Assembly: GCA_009741485.1 (NCBI GenBank)
Contig: CM019215.1
Coordinates: 77,029,845 to 77,093,844 of the forward strand
Origin: Malurus cyaneus samueli
Taxonomy: Eukaryota; Chordata; Aves; Passeriformes; Maluridae
Reading direction: 5' to 3'
Length of the DNA stretch: 64,000 nt
The notes under the pieces were generated by a model, which was not told where the DNA came from, made no database searches, and was given only the letters and a program-made list of their open reading frames with translations. Below are positions 12,441-24,735 of this stretch, one piece after another. Positions within the stretch are counted from its first letter, which is position 1; each line of letters begins with the position of its first letter. A program made the translations under genes and the position numbers.

Positions 12441-14505
12441 GTGATTTCTATGAAATTCTAGAAATAGAGAACAACAAAAGCATGTATTCATGCTAAAATG
12501 AATCCTTTAATAAAAAACTCTCTCTTTCTAAAGAATTATTAGGTGGTAGATATAAACCAGAGATAGCAATAATAAAATGAGGAATAAATATTTCTAATAA
12601 AAATAACCCAAGAGATTACTCACTATGAGAGAGATAAGGAAACTGTAACATATACTAGAAAAAACAATATGACATTGTGTTTACACATGGTGAAATTGTT
12701 AGAAATAGAAGCAAAAAATTGGGTTTTTTTTATTCTCCTTTATGGACCAGAAGAAAGTGGAATCAAACCCAACTCAATTTAGTCTATAAATTCATTTTAC
12801 ATGTTCATAAATTGTAATTTTAATATATTTGTTTCCTGATCTGTTGTCTCAATATAGATCCTGAGTCTTCACAACTAGTTTTGCAGCCAATCACAATAAT
12901 ACCATAAATTGTATGTTCTCTAAAGAATGGCAGAAGTTTGGGAAGAAAACTGTTTCAAAAGAAACAGAAAAATAGCTAAATACATGCACTGACATTATCT
13001 ATTTTCAGTGTATTTTCTCTAATATTTCAATTAAAAACTGAAAATGTCTACGTTATCATGTAATTATTAATGACAAGACCATTTAATCTACCATTTCAAC
13101 TCTCTCATTCTGTATTCTTTAAAAACCCCAAACAAAAAGACAAACCCCCCACAAAAAGCAACCAACAAAAAACAGGAAAGAAAACTTCATATATGCTTCA
13201 CGAAAAGAGAGCTCTAATGTGGCAAACTTAAAAACCCTCCTTGCTACTGAAATCGAGTAAGGGACATCCATACCTAACCCTATCCCACCCTCAGAGTGAA
13301 GGCTATGTTGGTCAAGAACCAACAAATAAAGAGGAGATGGAAAACGTCTTCTTACTTCACTTATGCTAGTGTGAGGTTTTTTATCTGGAATAGTAACTTC
13401 ATATCAATTCAAGGGAAAAAAGAAATTCTAAACTAATAATTAAGAGTCCCTCTTTGAGTCATATATTGCAACAAGATGGTCATTACACCCTTTTACAACA
13501 TTTATAAAGGTGTGATTTCGTGCTGGAGATTATTTGAGCAGAATGCTTACAAATGAAAAGTCAAAATGCTTTGGCAAGTGTTGAGTGCATATTCCTTCCT
13601 CTGTGAACTCTCCTTGTGTGCATGTCCCAAATAAATCTAATGATTTCACTTGCATCTTTTTCTTCACTTCCCCTTTTGCTCCTGAAACTTCCCTTCCTTC
13701 TATTCTCCTTCTCTTTCCTTCCTTCTTTATCTAACACATCTTATGTGCACTTCTTCATTTGAAACAATAATAAAAACCAGCTACAGCAGACAGCACAAAA
13801 AGGAGTCATGAAAATACATGTGTCTCTACAGCAAGGTAGAAAGTGGGCTCCAGGAGCAGCTTAAAATTATATTTGACTGAGTATAGAGTACTAGCCAACA
13901 AATATAGATTTGAATCACTGCAGTAAGCTAAATGGTGTTGGAATTGAATAAGAAAAAAAATAAAATACAGGATATGTCAGAGGCAGATGCTAAATTAAAC
14001 CCCATGTGAAGTGACTGCCAAAGTTAATAAATGTGCTTCTGACAGCTACATATGAAAGTTTTGATTTCCCTTTACAAACATCAGTACTGCGCATAGGCAT
14101 ATTGCAGCAATGTGAATAATGTTACCATCTCCCTTTTGGAAATACAGAACAAACACAAAGATTAAAAAAAAAACATTAAGGAACAAAACCACATTATAAA
14201 GAACTCTCAAGTTAAGAAGTCTTATCCTCAAGTTCAAGCATAAGCCCCAATAACCCCAATCAAAAAATATGCATCCTGAGTGCTTCTGAGTTCATATGGA
14301 ATAGCCTCAAATTCTCTGGATGACTTGGTGTCCATCTTCATCTGCAGACTCCTTAAGATTACCAGTTGCATTCACATCTAGAGAATGAAGCCCACACAAA
14401 CATAGCAATGATACCAGATTTCATTTAGACTCACGAAAAAGAACAGTAATGCTTTCCCCTCAAAGAACAGCATTGCTCCCCACCAAGCTAATGATAAAGA
14501 GCTGC

Positions 14506-14506
<1 letters not shown>
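12441..14506. other. AT-rich unique sequence, no gene seen
   Basis: No gene recognised. An A/C-rich stretch lies at about 13123-13177. The frames at 13119-13325 and 14046-14237 are antisense to A-rich DNA and look spurious. Confidence 0.5.

Positions 14507-14538
<32 letters not shown>
14507..14538. repeat. Pure A-run of 32
   Basis: The longest uninterrupted homopolymer in the window. A T-run of 10 follows 16 bases later, so the two can pair. I see no retrocopy upstream that would make this a poly-A tail. Confidence 0.95.
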
Positions 14539-14541
<3 letters not shown>

Positions 14542-14688
14542 AAAGATGGATTAACTTTTTTTTTTTGGCCTGGGCAGTTGCAGCTAGCAAAATGCCTTGT
14601 TCCCAGACTTTATGATATACTATACAAGCAGCTTTCAAGTGTTGTTGGATATTAAATTCTAAAAAATAAAATAATTTTCTTTTAGATG

Positions 14689-15590
14689 TGTTGTGGTTTA
14701 AGACTGCTAGTCCCCATTTTCGTGGCCACACACACCACCTGAGACTCCAAAACCCAATGCAGCTCACTACAAACTTCTCAACATCCTTGTCGCTCTCGTT
14801 CATCATCCACGGTAAGAGAGTGAAGGCACAACAGAACACAATATAAACATACAGATCAAAACACGACAAAACCACCACAAACCCAAAAAAACCTAGCCCA
14901 ACAGAAAACACTAAAAAAACAACAACCCCACAAAAAAAACCAAGAAAACACATACAGTCCCAGCAAAACCCAACAACGCACGCAACTACCAAAATAACCC
15001 AATCGTCAACTACAACAACAAAAACCAAAATAAAACAAAAAAAACGTGGCCTCATAAAACAATCAGACGCACGACCCAAAACCAAACAATAGCACACACA
15101 TACTTCCCACACACCCTAAAAAAACATCCCCTGCAATGTGCCGTCTAGTCCTTCCACATCCACGGGTGGAGAGAGAAGAGTTGAAGGCACAACAGGCAAA
15201 GATCATGGGTTGAGATAAAAATAATTCAATGAAAACAGCAATGAGATAAGAAAATAAACAGTGACAGCATCAATATTAATAACAAAATTGTACAAGAAAG
15301 AGAGTGCAGAAGCTCAATCTGGCTGCAGCTATTCCACCCAAGCTGCTCTCTCCAGTCAGGACCAGCATTGCCCCACTGTAGCATCAGTCACTTGTTCCAC
15401 TGGAAAAGCTTGCCCCTCTTTCCTGGAAGCGAGAGTCCTGTTCCCTGCCCCTGGCAATGTCAAAATGTGGTATTGAATAACCCAGTGTCTTGGCCATGCC
15501 CTCTTCTGCTGATCTGAGCCGGAATCAGGACAAGTCATTGACAGAGCAAAGTAGAAACACCTAGCAAAGTTGTCCAGCAATGGAAATCTG
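14689..15590 (-). mobile_element. ERV LTR, minus strand, split by an A/C-rich block
   Basis: The left end TGTTGTGGTTTA matches the reverse complement of the 3' end of a common avian LTR group. Further right, GGGTTGAGATAAAAATAATT (about 15208-15227), an AATAAT-rich stretch and a GTGGTATTGAATAACCCAGT block near 15467 follow in the order expected of that LTR read backwards. The right end is not defined; similarity fades near 15590. No internal retroviral sequence lies on either side, so this looks like a solo or truncated LTR. It is interrupted at 14835-15182 (see the A/C block). Family assignment is from memory; ERVL is the likeliest class. Confidence 0.62.
14835..15130. repeat. A/C-only block inside the LTR
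   Basis: About 300 bases composed almost wholly of A and C with only scattered G and T, without a fixed repeat unit. It is bracketed by a 13-bp direct repeat, GAAGGCACAACAG at 14822-14834 and 15183-15195. Similarity extends a little upstream of each repeat through an ATCCACGG box, so a stretch of LTR appears on both sides of it. The 190-codon minus-strand frame at 14540-15112 exists only because the complement is G/T-rich and lacks stop codons by chance; its product is a meaningless V-, F- and C-rich chain. Confidence 0.8.
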
Positions 15591-17312
15591 TCTTCTAAAC
15601 CCTCATCTAAGGACTATGTAGTAAGCAATATAAAAGGTTTGGTAAAATAACTGAACTTGACCATGAAGTGGAATTTATACCTACTCAGTACTTTTCTATA
15701 ATTTCACAAGAACTACCAAAAAATCTCAAAGTAAAAAGAAAAAAAATCAGTTTGTCAGTGTAATTGTAGATAGCAAGTAGTTCTAGTTGCCTACTTTTAA
15801 AATATTTTTTCTGAAAATACTTTCATGCAAAGACTGCACCAAATAAAAAATCAATTTTCCATTCTATTACCAATTATTTGCCATCCTATTACCAATTATT
15901 TCCATATCATTTTGCTTCCAGGCTTTCACAACTCTGTAAAGTCTCTTTATGCCTAGGCTGGATCAGTGAGCTGCAGAGATATTTTCTCTGAAACCAGGTT
16001 TTGACCACCAAAGATCTATTCTCCTAAAAGTTAGAAATAAACAAACAGCAGACCTCCCCACTTTAACAGCCACTCCACACCTTCCACATGTTTTCCTAAA
16101 TGGCAGCAAGATTTCATAGATTTATTATTATTATTGTATAATACAACATACAGATTTCAGAGAAACAGACAGACTTATATTTCCCATTTTATTCCATTTG
16201 TTTTTTTTCCTCTCCAGCAGATCTGTACTTACAATTTGATAAGTCTTTAATCATTTAACAGTGAGACTTCTTTCATCAAAATCCACAGCACATAACCAGG
16301 TCATGTTCCACAGTGAACTTCAGAATGAAATAAAATGATAGTGAAAAACATTTCTTCCAGTATCAACATGGAGAATAGGGCATATATAGTCCCCATTTCC
16401 CTCTCCCAAAACCTCCCTCTGCACTCCCCTACTTCATGACCAAACTAAAATTAATTCTCTTCTCCCTAAAAGTCTTTCAATACAATGATTTCTGAATGAA
16501 CTGTCAAATAATAACTTGAAAGTCATAGTTTTTAAATTAATTTCCCTCTTCCACCTGCTTATACAACACAGCTCCACACAGTATTGTGGGGAGGATCCCA
16601 AAACTCTTTAAGAAAGCCTCACAATTATTTTGTCACATAAATAGAGGAAAAAGAAAAAACTTAGTATTCAGTAGCATATATAGTTGCTATATAAACTTTT
16701 ATTTGGTGTAGAAAATCTAAAGAGATGTAGCCATTAAAAAAAAAAATAACCAAAACAAAAAAACAAAAACACACACACAAAGCAATACCGGCAAACAGAT
16801 TAATTCAAGCCTGCACTACAATAAACAAAAAATATGAGATTATATTTAAAATTTTATCCTTCCTGTACATCCTGGATGTCTGTTTTATAAGTGTAATCCA
16901 TACATGAAAAGCATCATTAGGAAACCTGATTACATTGATGGAAAAGGCTGCTTGTACAAATGTAACAATATATTTTAGTGAAATTTACTGAGCATTACGT
17001 GCAGATCATGGCTTTGAAACATACACCAACTCGATTCCTTTTGGTAGAATCTAGAAGCTCATGCATGGAAATATCGATCAACCATTCCTGAAATTGTCAT
17101 TCAGGCTCTGTGAGCAATAGGCAAAGCAGGATTTCACCTCTTGCTTTTTCTGTGCTGTGCTGTTTGGTGTTTTTTAAGCTATTGAGGGAACTGTAGAGGG
17201 CATTTTGAGAGTCATGCAATGGAAGACAGAAAAAACGAAAAGTTTTCCCTTTAAACTCATTACAGGATGAGGTTTCTAGAGAAAAACAGTCTATCCAGAA
17301 AATTATAGGGTG
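15591..17312. other. AT-rich unique sequence, no gene seen
   Basis: No gene or recognised mobile element. It includes an A/C-rich run at about 16736-16780. Confidence 0.5.
15859..15902. repeat. 22-bp tandem repeat, two units
   Basis: CCATTCTATTACCAATTATTTG and its neighbour starting at 15881 differ at only two positions, so this is a recent local duplication. Confidence 0.85.
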
Positions 17313-19108
17313 GTCTCCTTTGAATAAAACAGGAAAAAGTGTTTGTAATCTAATAAATGTGGTCAGAACAGGAAAAACTCTAAAAACTAGAAAACACTGA
17401 CAGAACAGAAGCCAGTTTTACCATGTCAAACATAGGCAAATTTTCAGCTGTAATTTAAAACAACATGAGATCACATTTATTTACATACTTCAGCTCTTAC
17501 TACAACACAGAAGAAATCCTGACTTCCAAGAATCCTTATGGGAGATCTAATCTCAACCTACTCTTTTTCAGTAAGAACATTTTCTACAGTCCGACTCACA
17601 GCATTTAAATCTACTTAAGAGTCAATGATTTGACAGCATAATTTTAGCAAGCACTAAATTTGAAGTGACTTCATATTCTGGAACCTACTGTCATCCCATA
17701 CTGAGAAAAGTTGTAGTGATCATAACCTAAGAATTACTTATACAATTTCTGTACAATAGCTTTTCTCCTCACATAGGTCAGAAAAGCAACTATGATGGTC
17801 AGAAAGCCATTGAAAAGAGAAACAATTTTAAACTTCGTAGGTTAATTAGAGATTATTTTGCATTATTTAGCAGCAACTGCAACAAAGCTTATCATACTTG
17901 GTGCAGTAGTGGCTTTTCAAATCATCATGGACAAGCGTAAAAAGTCAGGTAAAATTAACAGATCATACAAAAACTTCCCTACAGCCTTAAGAAACACTTT
18001 TAAACTCTTATTATTAAAATGTGCAACCATAGAAAACTGGCTTGCTGCTAACAAAAAAATCTGTGAAAGTGTAGCATAAAAATATAATATCTACAATTAA
18101 TGACATAGATCATAACTTTCTGTCACCAAATAACACTTGCAGGTTAACAAAAAAAATTGCATGCATCGTCTATTTTTGTGATCTTGAAACTTATGTAAGA
18201 AGACTTCTCAACTCTCTTTATAACCACCTACTAAAAGATATCTCTGAATTAGTGGAAATATTTCAGGTTTTGAGTCCTAAATACATATTTGTAGATATTA
18301 AAATATTGGCCCTACCCTGACTTCCAACCACCTACTCACTTGTTAAAATATATCATAGTAAAAAAACATGAGGCAGAAAAGAGCTTTCACACAGTAGTCC
18401 CATAAGCTTTTTGTTCAAGGAACAAAATTAACTGAATTTCATTAATAATTTTCTTTAAATAAGTGGTCCGTCAAAAAAAAAAAAAAAAAAAAAAAGCAGT
18501 CTTTAAAGCTGGAAAATTCACAAAAAAGGTTTTATTAAGGTCATTTGTAAAGGGATTGTGAGAGATTCAAAGAAATGCTTCAGATGTCTAGTGTTATGAA
18601 AGAAGATACTTATTCTCAAATCTTAGCCATCTCAATTTCTTAAAACTTGTGCAGATTTATTATCTCCATCCCCACCATGGTAACAAATATTCTTTCTTTC
18701 CATAAATAGAGTTGAGCATTGTACAAAAATCTTTATGAAATGTAATGAATTTATGGAAAAGAATATTGAAATGCATCAACATTTATCAAAAACTCAACTG
18801 TGATACATTGAAGCACCCTATAACTGGTCTGTATGTGTCTGAGGGAAGGACAGCAGAAATACACATTAGTGCAAAAAACACATAATATCATAAAAGGAGC
18901 CCTTTGTTAAAGTTTACAATAAAAAATTCTTTTTGCAGTCTATCTTCTTGCCTCACTTTCACGTCTGTAAAATCCCTTTTCATCCATAAAGGTCTGCTAC
19001 ATTTATTCATATCAGTGACTGATCACCTAACTATGTACAACTTTTTCTCAAATTTCCATATTTATTCCCAAAAAAATCTTAACATTCTTACCAATCCACT
19101 TGGTGGGT
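17313..19108. repeat. 1.8-kb direct duplicate beside gap, copy 1
   Basis: This 1796-bp stretch starts GTCTCCTTTGAATAAAACAG and ends CCACTTGGTGGGT right at the N-run. The same sequence starts again directly after the gap. It holds no recognised gene; the 73-codon frame at 17858-18079 is destroyed by indels in the other copy, which argues against coding. An A-run of 23 lies at 18473-18495. Of the two copies this one is smooth, without the clustered single-base losses seen in copy 2, and is probably the more accurate. Confidence 0.95.
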
Positions 19109-19118
19109 NNNNNNNNNN
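19109..19118. other. Assembly gap of 10 N
   Basis: Ten unknown bases, likely a placeholder of arbitrary size. The open frame that crosses it (18904-19206) is not real. Confidence 0.98.
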
Positions 19119-20903
19119 GTCTCCTTTGAATAAAACAGGAAAAAGTGTTTGTAATCTAATAAATGTGGTCAGAACAGGAAAAACTCTAAAAACTAGAAAA
19201 CACTGACAGAACAGAAGCCAGTTTTACCATGTCAAACATAGGCAAATTTTCAGCTGTAATTTAAAACAACATGAGATCACATTTATTTACATACTTCAGC
19301 TCTTACTACAACACAGAAGAAATCCTGACTTCCAAGAATCCTTATGGGAGATCTAATCTCAACCTACTCTTTTTCAGTAAGAACATTTTCTACAGTCCGA
19401 CTCACAGCATTTAAATCTACTTAAGAGTCAATGATTTGACAGCATAATTTTAGCAAGCACTAAATTTGAAGTGACTTCATATTCTGGAACCTACTGTCAT
19501 CCCATACTGAGAAAAGTTGTAGATGATCATAACCTAAGAATTACTTATACAATTTCTGTACAATAGCTTTTCTCCTCACATAGGTCAGAAAAGAACTATG
19601 ATGGTCAGAAAGCCATTGAAAAGAGAAACAATTTTAAACTTGTAGGTTAATTAGAGATTATTTTGCATTATTTAGCAGCAACTGAACAAAGCTTATCATA
19701 CTTGGTGCGTAGTGGCTTTACATCATCATGGACAAGCGTAAAAAGTCAGGTAAAATTAACAGATCTACAAAAACTTCCCTACACCTTAAGAAACACTTTT
19801 AAACTCTTATTATTTAATGTGCAACCATAGAAAACTGGCTTGCTGCTAACAAAAATCTGTGAAAGTGTAGCATAAAAATTAATATCAATTAATGACATAG
19901 ATCATAACTAGATTCTTCGTACCAAATAACACTTGCAGGTTAACAAAAAAATTCATGCATTGCATATCGTCTATTTTTGTGATCTGTAAACTTATGTAAG
20001 AAGACTTCTCAACTCTCTTTATAACCACCTACTAAAAGATATCTCTGAATTAGTGGAAATATTTCAGGTTTTGAGTCCTAAATACATATTTGTAGATATT
20101 AAATATTGGCCCTACCCTGACTTCCAACCACCTACTCACTTGTTATAATATATCATAGTAAAAAAAACATGAGGCAGAAAGAGCTTTCACACAGTAGTCC
20201 CATAAGCTTTTTGTTCAAGGAACAAAATTAACTGAATTTCATTAATAATTTTCTTTAAATAAGTGGTCAAAAAAAAAAAAAAAAAAAAAAGCAGTCTTTA
20301 AAGCTGGAAAATTCACAAAAAAGGTTTTATTAAGGTCATTTGTAAAGGGATTGTGAGAGATTCAAAGAAATGCTTCAGATGTCTAGTGTTATGAAAGAAG
20401 ATACTTATTCTCAAATCTTAGCCATCTCAATTTCTTAAAACTTGTGCAGATTTATTATCTCCATCCCCACCATGGTAACAAATATTCTTTCTTTCCATAA
20501 ATAGAGTTGAGCATTGTACAAAAATCTTTATGAAATGTAATGAATTTATGGAAAAGAATATTGAAATGCATCAACATTTATCAAAAACTCAACTGTGATA
20601 CATTGAAGCACCCTATAACTGGTCTGTATGTGTCTGAGGGAAGGACAGCAGAAATACACATTAGTGCAAAAAACACATAATATCATAAAAGGAGCCCTTT
20701 GTTAAAGTTTACAATAAAAAATTCTTTTTGCAGTCTATCTTCTTGCCTCACTTTCACGTCTGTAAAATCCCTTTTCATCCATAAAGGTCTGCTACATTTA
20801 TTCATATCAGTGACTGATCACCTAACTATGTACAACTTTTTCTCAAATTTCCATATTTATTCCCAAAAAAATCTTAACATTCTTACCAATCCACTTGGTG
20901 GGT
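19119..20903. repeat. 1.8-kb direct duplicate beside gap, copy 2
   Basis: This 1785-bp copy begins at the first base after the gap and stays collinear with copy 1 to its last base, GGT at 20901-20903, after which new sequence starts. The first 380 bases match copy 1. Between about 19520 and 20150 I count well over a dozen small differences, mostly single-base losses (for example CAACTGCAAC becomes CAACTGAAC near 19680). After about 20170 the copies agree again except for the A-run, 22 here against 23. Errors gathered near a contig end fit an unpolished contig end. Confidence 0.95.
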
Positions 20904-21503
20904 TATAGAAGGAGACAAAGGCGGGATATACTGTACTACTTATTTAATATTTTTTTCATAGAACAACCCAGAGCATTAGCACTTTCAGACAGTTAAACAT
21001 TTATCTTTTCTAACCCAGTCCTTTCTTCAGTCACAAAACAAATCTTTTGTTCTTAATAGAAAATTATTGTGGCAAAAAGGTACTTTAGATCTCGTAATTC
21101 AGTCTCAATGTGAACCCCTAGTCCACTCCTTGTTTCCAGCAGAAGAAGTGTTGGGATAACTGAACATCGCTATAGGCTCTCCTATATTCTGATTTCATCG
21201 TCTTTCCTTTATTTCATAATCAGTCATTACATTGCTTGGTGGTTTCCCCTGACTCCAGAAAGATTAATTTTCTGCTGTGAAAATTTTTGTTCATTCAAAA
21301 TTTCCCTACCCAGTGTGACCTGTTATTCTGAAATTTTATATAACTTATAAATTTTTATGACCTACCGCTCTTCTCCAAAACTCAAGACACAAACTCTAAC
21401 ATGGCATTTTGTACAAGGTATTTCCACTTAAAGTATTGCATTGTTTCAAAAAGTATTACATTATTTCAATATTCCTTTTCTTTGTTTTAATTTTACAGTT
21501 ACC

Positions 21504-21528
21504 AAAAAAAAAAAAAAAAAAAAAAAAA
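21504..21528. repeat. Pure A-run of 25
   Basis: Uninterrupted homopolymer preceded by TTACAGTTACC; no retrocopy upstream is recognised. Confidence 0.95.
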
Positions 21529-21765
21529 GGTTTTCTATATTGCTCTTTGAGCCTTCCATTTGAAATCACAGGTAGAGCCAAGAAGTATCTGAGAATTATT
21601 CTCATCAGCAACACCCCAAAACCACACTGAGGGAATATTCATATTCTCCACTTCTCTCAAATATCTATAGTTTTGAGTACGCCCTTTGCTCAGCATGATT
21701 CAGGTATGTCAACGTCTAGAAAGAATCCATGCACCCACACTACTGGACAAAAATGCAAACAATAA

Positions 21766-21797
21766 GAAAAAAAAAATAAAAAAAAAATAAAAAAAAA
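21766..21797. repeat. A-run interrupted by T
   Basis: A-runs of 10, 10 and 9 or so separated by single T: one of the few tracts in the window whose interruptions are not C. Confidence 0.9.
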
Positions 21798-21852
21798 GGA
21801 AACATTTATTACGAAATTAAGTGCCTGCAGGTTCAGCATCGAAGATTGCGCA

Positions 21853-21874
21853 CATCACCGCATGTCAGGTGATG
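21853..21874. repeat. Short inverted repeat in a CpG-bearing patch
   Basis: CATCACC (21853-21859) and GGTGATG (21868-21874) form a perfect 7-bp stem around an 8-nt loop. The patch 21839-21885 carries several CpGs, unusual for this AT-rich window. No RNA family is recognised. Confidence 0.5.
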
Positions 21875-22686
21875 CTACGTGAGCTTCAAATAATAATATT
21901 TTGTTGCTCATAAAGTCATCTGATCTTGATACCATAAGCTATAGGGCACAAAATGAAACCACAGATTTCAAAGTTCTTGGTAGGTAAGACATGTGGCAGT
22001 ATCACGATTCATGGAGGTTAGAAATGGGAGCTGTCCATTAATATGGAAATATTTGGCAGTTTACCTAATACAAACCTGCATTTTCACAGAGAAAACATAC
22101 AAGATATCTCAAATGTGTTTCAGGCATGTATCCATTTTACTCCACAAGGTCATCTAAAGGATTATTAAAACAAACTAAATCAAACAAGTCATTAGCTTTA
22201 TTTCCTGTTGCCCCTCTGTTGCCTGACCAGTTGGGTGCAATATCACTGTAACTCACATAGCCTACAATTAAAGAGACGTTTTTTTTTGCTCCTAATAAGT
22301 TCATAATGGGATCTGTGAGGTGTGGTTGAAAGCAAAAAAAAAAATCAACAGAACTGTAGAGCAAAATAGAAGTTTAAAAAACACAGTATAGAGGGCATAT
22401 TGTAATAAAATTTATTTCCTTTGTTTATAGTGCTCAAATTACTTGTCCATAAGTCAGTCCTTGCATAAGATAATATATCTGCTTCTGAGACCACTCACAC
22501 TAAAATAGAGGTTTGACCTTTAGAGTAGTTATCAACCTTGACAATATAGGAATGAGATTAACCCTTTACAATTCATTTCACTTAAAGCCTTTAATCTTAC
22601 AAGAATTAGAGCCAACAGCCTCATCTCCATATAGGCAGACAGTCTACCCTAAATCTCATTTCCAGCTTGTCTGCATTCCAGAAAAT

Positions 22687-22720
22687 AAAAAAAAAAAAAA
22701 AATAAAAAAAAAAAAAAAAA
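22687..22720. repeat. A16-T-A17 tract
   Basis: Two long A-runs split by one T. A further A-run lies at about 22742-22753. Confidence 0.95.
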
Positions 22721-22945
22721 GCATTAAAGGGTCCGGAAAAGAAAAAAAAAAAACATACTTCTGACAGGGATGTCCTACCCTGTCTGCATTGTAGGAAATG
22801 AACAGTTATGATTCCAAAACATCTGAAAAGAATGGGATCACCTATTCCTGGGTCAGTTGATATTTATATTTCAGATAACTAAACTTCATAAGATGATAAC
22901 GGCTTGTAGCTTGTTTTTCACTCTTTTAATGAATTGCAGATAATT

Positions 22946-22970
22946 AAAAAAAAAAAAAAAAAAAAAAAAA
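22946..22970. repeat. Pure A-run of 25
   Basis: Uninterrupted homopolymer followed by CCAAG; no retrocopy upstream is recognised. Confidence 0.95.
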
Positions 22971-23770
22971 CCAAGAAAAAGACATCATATAAGTATTTTA
23001 TTCGAAACATTTAAGGTTACACAGTGTGAATGCTTAAATTACAGCAACCCTAACTCTGAGAAGATTGCGTGTTTTTCACACAGACATGTGTAAAAAATGT
23101 ACTGTTATATTTTAACATGACTTGACATAAATCTTACAGAGAAAAGTAGCGAAACCAACACCTAAGTCAGTCTTTGAAGAAATCCTGACATGCTCAGTAT
23201 CTGAAGGTTTTTTAAAAAAAATACCTCCCAATTATGCGGCAAACAATAGAGTCTTGAGGTCAGGAAAGCTTTAAATCATTTTATAGCATAGTCTTTGCAT
23301 GCACAATACAAAATATATTCAAATATTTCATTTGCTGTCTCAGAAATCACTGTTTCTGACAGATGCTTATGTTCCTAAATATCTCTAATAATGAGGAAAT
23401 TGGGATTCTCCACACAGTCTATTTAAATGATATTTTCCATAGTAAGATTTTTAATTCTGTGTAATCCAAGTCTCTCTTACTATAAAGTAAAAAGCACTCA
23501 GTTCTTGCCCTATTTGTCCTGGGAAAACAGAACACTCTCCCCTTTCAAGAACTTATCATGGCAGACTAAGTTATCTAATTTTTTTTCCATTTTCTCTTTA
23601 TTTGGGAGATGTACTTGTTCAAAGGTTGTCCCATGCAATGAGTTGATTTTTTTTTGTTTTTTTTTTTTCTAAACCAATCAGATATCTCAAAATATAATGT
23701 CAAAAACACTACAAAAGCATTACTGGAGCTGAATAGAGATGAAAAAAAAAATGTCTCCTAAGCTATATAT

Positions 23771-24735
23771 AGAATCACAGAATTATTCAAGCTGAAGAGA
23801 CATCAGGACATCTTTTGTCCAGTTTTCAACTCAGAGCAGGAGTAAGCTGTGAGGTCAGACCACTGCGCTCAGGGCTTTATTCAGTCTGGTCTTGAATTTG
23901 TCCAAGGACAGAGAAACTAAACAGTCTCTCTGAAAAACCTGCTCCACAGTTTGACTATCCGAAGACTTACAAGGTATTTCCATGGATCCTGAGCCCCACC
24001 TGTTTCAGTTTACACCCGTAGCCTTTCATTCCCTCTTGTGCATGCCTTTGAAGAGTCCAGCTCCATCTTTTTACTAACCCGCTTGGCAGCATGGGCAAGC
24101 TGCTGACACATTCTCCCAAAAAAGTCTCTTCTTCAGACTGAGCAAACCCTGATCCTCCATTCTCTCCTCAAAGAACAAATGCTCCAGCTCTCGACCAGCT
24201 TGGGGATTGCCTGCCTTGGGGAGCCCAAAACTGCAAGCTGTAGTTAGATGAGGTCTCAAGCTCTGGGCAGCAGAGGAGTAATCCTTTTTCCTCAATTTCC
24301 TTTCTGTTTCCTTATAAATACAGCCCAGGTCAGATCCCTGACACACTTAATTTATCATAGGCTTTCAAGTAGCACATGATCCATTCACCAATAGGCTCTT
24401 GTCTCAGCCATCCACCCAGTTTTTTGTCCATCTAGTTTTCTACCACCCAGAGTGCAATGTCCAACACTAACAATGTAAGCCTTGTGAAAGTCAAGACAAA
24501 AATTACCCATTGCTTTCTCCACATTCACAAAGCAGAAAGAAATCACGTTGGCTGGGCATGAATGGCAGCCTGACTGCTCCCAATCACTCCCTTCTTCCTC
24601 ATGGGGCCAGATGTGAACTGGGAGGACTCCATGATTCCCTCAGAAACATGAGATATCTCTGCAGTAAATTCCTGCATTGTCTTTTGGGCCTTCTTTGGGA
24701 GATGTGTGCAAAATTGACCTTTTTTCTAGTCATCA
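23771..24735 (-). mobile_element. CR1 LINE, minus strand, with its 3' tail
   Basis: The left end AGAATCACAGAATTATTCAA is the CR1 3' terminus read backwards. Then follow the 3' end of ORF2 (AGGGCTTTATTCAGTCTGGT near 23871 in the expected position) and C-terminal blocks (CAGACTGAGCAAACCCTGAT-like near 24135, GGGATTGCCTGCCTTGGGGA near 24204). Reverse-transcriptase blocks near 24412 (CCATCCACCCAGTTTTT) and 24546 (GTTGGCTGGGCATGAATGGC) complete it. A large internal portion is missing between about 24360 and 24410, since C-terminal and mid-domain blocks lie too close together. Similarity fades after about 24735. Old and non-functional; the short minus-strand frame at 24074-24346 is a relic. Confidence 0.85.

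Larger units (their letters stand above)
20904..23770. other. AT-rich unique sequence with several long A-runs, no gene seen
   Basis: No exon or known mobile element recognised. The frames here are short and several read straight through A-runs as poly-lysine. Confidence 0.5.

Noticed and set aside
14507..14538. Long A-run as the tail of a processed pseudogene
   Set aside because: No gene-like sequence precedes it, and CR1, the main bird LINE, does not prime on poly-A. The same holds for the A-runs at 21504, 22946 and 45610.
14540..15112. 190-codon minus-strand open frame, the longest in the window
   Set aside because: It runs antisense through an A/C-only block, a poly-T stretch and LTR sequence. 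Its product is a low-complexity V-, F- and C-rich chain with no family resemblance.
17858..18079. 73-codon frame as a possible small gene
   Set aside because: Copy 2 of the same DNA breaks it with several indels, no domain is seen and no other support exists.
18904..19206. Open frame of 100 codons crossing the N gap
   Set aside because: It joins the end of one contig to the start of the next across unknown bases; the left part recurs intact at 20699-20908 where it stops early.
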